Part shown: positions 34,565 through 35,246 of the stretch, piece by piece | How positions within the stretch are numbered: the stretch's first letter is position 1 | How the letters are laid out: each line of letters opens with the position of its first letter | Assembly (NCBI GenBank): GCA_023257655.1 | Contig: JALRBQ010000012.1 | Location: 1-35,246, forward strand | DNA from: Pseudomonadales bacterium | GTDB lineage: Bacteria > Pseudomonadota > Gammaproteobacteria > Pseudomonadales > Pseudohongiellaceae | DNA length: 35,246 nt | Direction of reading: 5' to 3' | The notes under the pieces: generated by a model | Told to the model about the DNA's origin: nothing | What the model saw: the letters and a program-made list of their open reading frames with translations, nothing else | The model's database searches: none | Position numbers and translations under genes: made by a program

Positions 34565-35246
34565 TTATTCGTCAATTGCTGACTTGCTCGGCTGCTCGAT
34601 GTTCTCGTACATCAACAATGGTTCGGATTCGCCTTCGATTACGGCGGCGTCAATAATGACCTTGCTCACGTTGTCCAGAGACGGAATTCGGTACATGGTT
34701 TCAAGCAAAACCGATTCCATGATGGAACGCAGGCCGCGAGCACCAGTCTTGCGCTCCTTGGCCTTGCGTGCGATCGCCTGCAGTGCGTCCTCCCGGAACT
34801 GAATCTCGACTCCTTCCATTTCGAACAGCTTGGCATACTGCTTCGTGAGTGAGTTCTTGGGTTCCTTGATGATTCGCACCAATGCGTCCAGATCGAGTTC
34901 ATCCAGAGTCGCGATCATGGGCAGGCGGCCCACGAATTCGGGAATAAGACCGTATTTCACCAGATCTTCCGGTTCGACATTGCGCAGGGTTTCACCGACT
35001 CTGAGATCGCTGTCCTTGCTTCGGACTTCCGCGGAGAAACCAATGCCACTCTTCTCACTGCGGTCACGAATTATGCGATCGAGGCCCGCGAAGGCTCCCC
35101 CACAGATAAACAGAATGTTGGAGGTATCTACCTGCAGAAACTCCTGCTGAGGATGCTTGCGCCCGCCCTGCGGAGGCACGGAGGCAACAGTGCCCTCGAT
35201 CAGTTTCAGCAGGGCCTGTTGCACGCCCTCACCAGAGACATCACGG
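34565..35246 (-). CDS. clpX: ClpX, ATP-dependent Clp protease ATPase subunit (5' part outside window)
   Basis: 226 complete C-terminal codons are in the window; the first about half lies past the right edge, including Walker A and the zinc domain. The visible part begins [19 protein letters not shown] and continues [34 protein letters not shown] and [16 protein letters not shown] (sensor 2 arginine region), all ClpX hallmarks. The frame is open to the window end, so the apparent start at 35224 is only an internal GTG. ClpX unfolds substrates and feeds ClpP. It precedes lon on the same strand, with a 98-base gap. The C-terminus ends SAIDE. Confidence 0.96.
   Translation of the reverse strand, partial: RDVSGEGVQQALLKLIEGTVASVPPQGGRKHPQQEFLQVDTSNILFICGGAFAGLDRIIRDRSEKSGIGFSAEVRSKDSDLRVGETLRNVEPEDLVKYGLIPEFVGRLPMIATLDELDLDALVRIIKEPKNSLTKQYAKLFEMEGVEIQFREDALQAIARKAKERKTGARGLRSIMESVLLETMYRIPSLDNVSKVIIDAAVIEGESEPLLMYENIEQPSKSAIDE

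Overview
The window reads as an ordinary chromosomal segment of a gammaproteobacterium. Two gene orders point there. clpX-lon-hupB-ppiD followed by fabI is, as I recall, the Pseudomonas order; mltD/gloB/methyltransferase/rnhA/dnaQ is the neighbourhood also seen in Enterobacteria. The 552-residue CysI followed by a DUF934 protein is likewise Pseudomonas-like. I cannot name a genus. I see no prophage, insertion sequence, CRISPR array or plasmid function.

Layout. 1-7060 is the accessory-looking part and appears richer in G+C: two tandem cold-shock genes (the first cut by the window edge), an orphan solute-binding lipoprotein with a small membrane protein, and a set of secreted proteins around two DUF6152-type proteins (2339-6575), with an acidic secreted-protein gene broken by an in-frame amber codon on the other strand. 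7167-7430 holds a dense run of inverted repeats, a strong bidirectional terminator and tRNA-Glu(UUC) with its own promoter. 7658-10226 has a membrane-anchored orphan, a small charged protein, an all-alpha dUTPase and nfuA. 10412-16355 is sulfur and methionine metabolism (metH, cysI, DUF934). 16398-22078 has a CPA2 antiporter, a yhdH-type reductase, sohB, nudC and an ArsB/NhaD-type ion transporter. 22304-28454 has dnaQ, rnhA, a methyltransferase, gloB, mltD and a POT peptide transporter. 28567-35246 has fabI converging on ppiD, hup, lon and clpX (cut by the window edge).

How the genes work together. The right end is a protein quality-control block: ClpX unfoldase, Lon protease, HU and the periplasmic chaperone PpiD, with a sigma-32-like promoter in front of lon. 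NfuA repairs or loads Fe-S clusters and has an IscR type-1-like site in its divergent promoter region; CysI and its siroheme/4Fe-4S centre are a nearby possible client. RnhA and DnaQ are replication functions. DUT lowers dUTP. GloB and NudC are metabolite-repair enzymes.

Most notable observations: (1) a fused and a split version of the same DUF6152-plus-C-terminal-domain architecture within 4 kb, whose DUF6152 proteins appear to start, after signal cleavage, with His-His; (2) an amber codon splitting one secreted-protein gene; (3) a multi-hairpin stretch abutting tRNA-Glu; (4) a natural Gly93-to-Ala change in FabI at the position linked to triclosan resistance in E. coli; (5) IscR-like and sigma-32-like sites readable by eye. 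I do not see a clearly new defence or mobile system.
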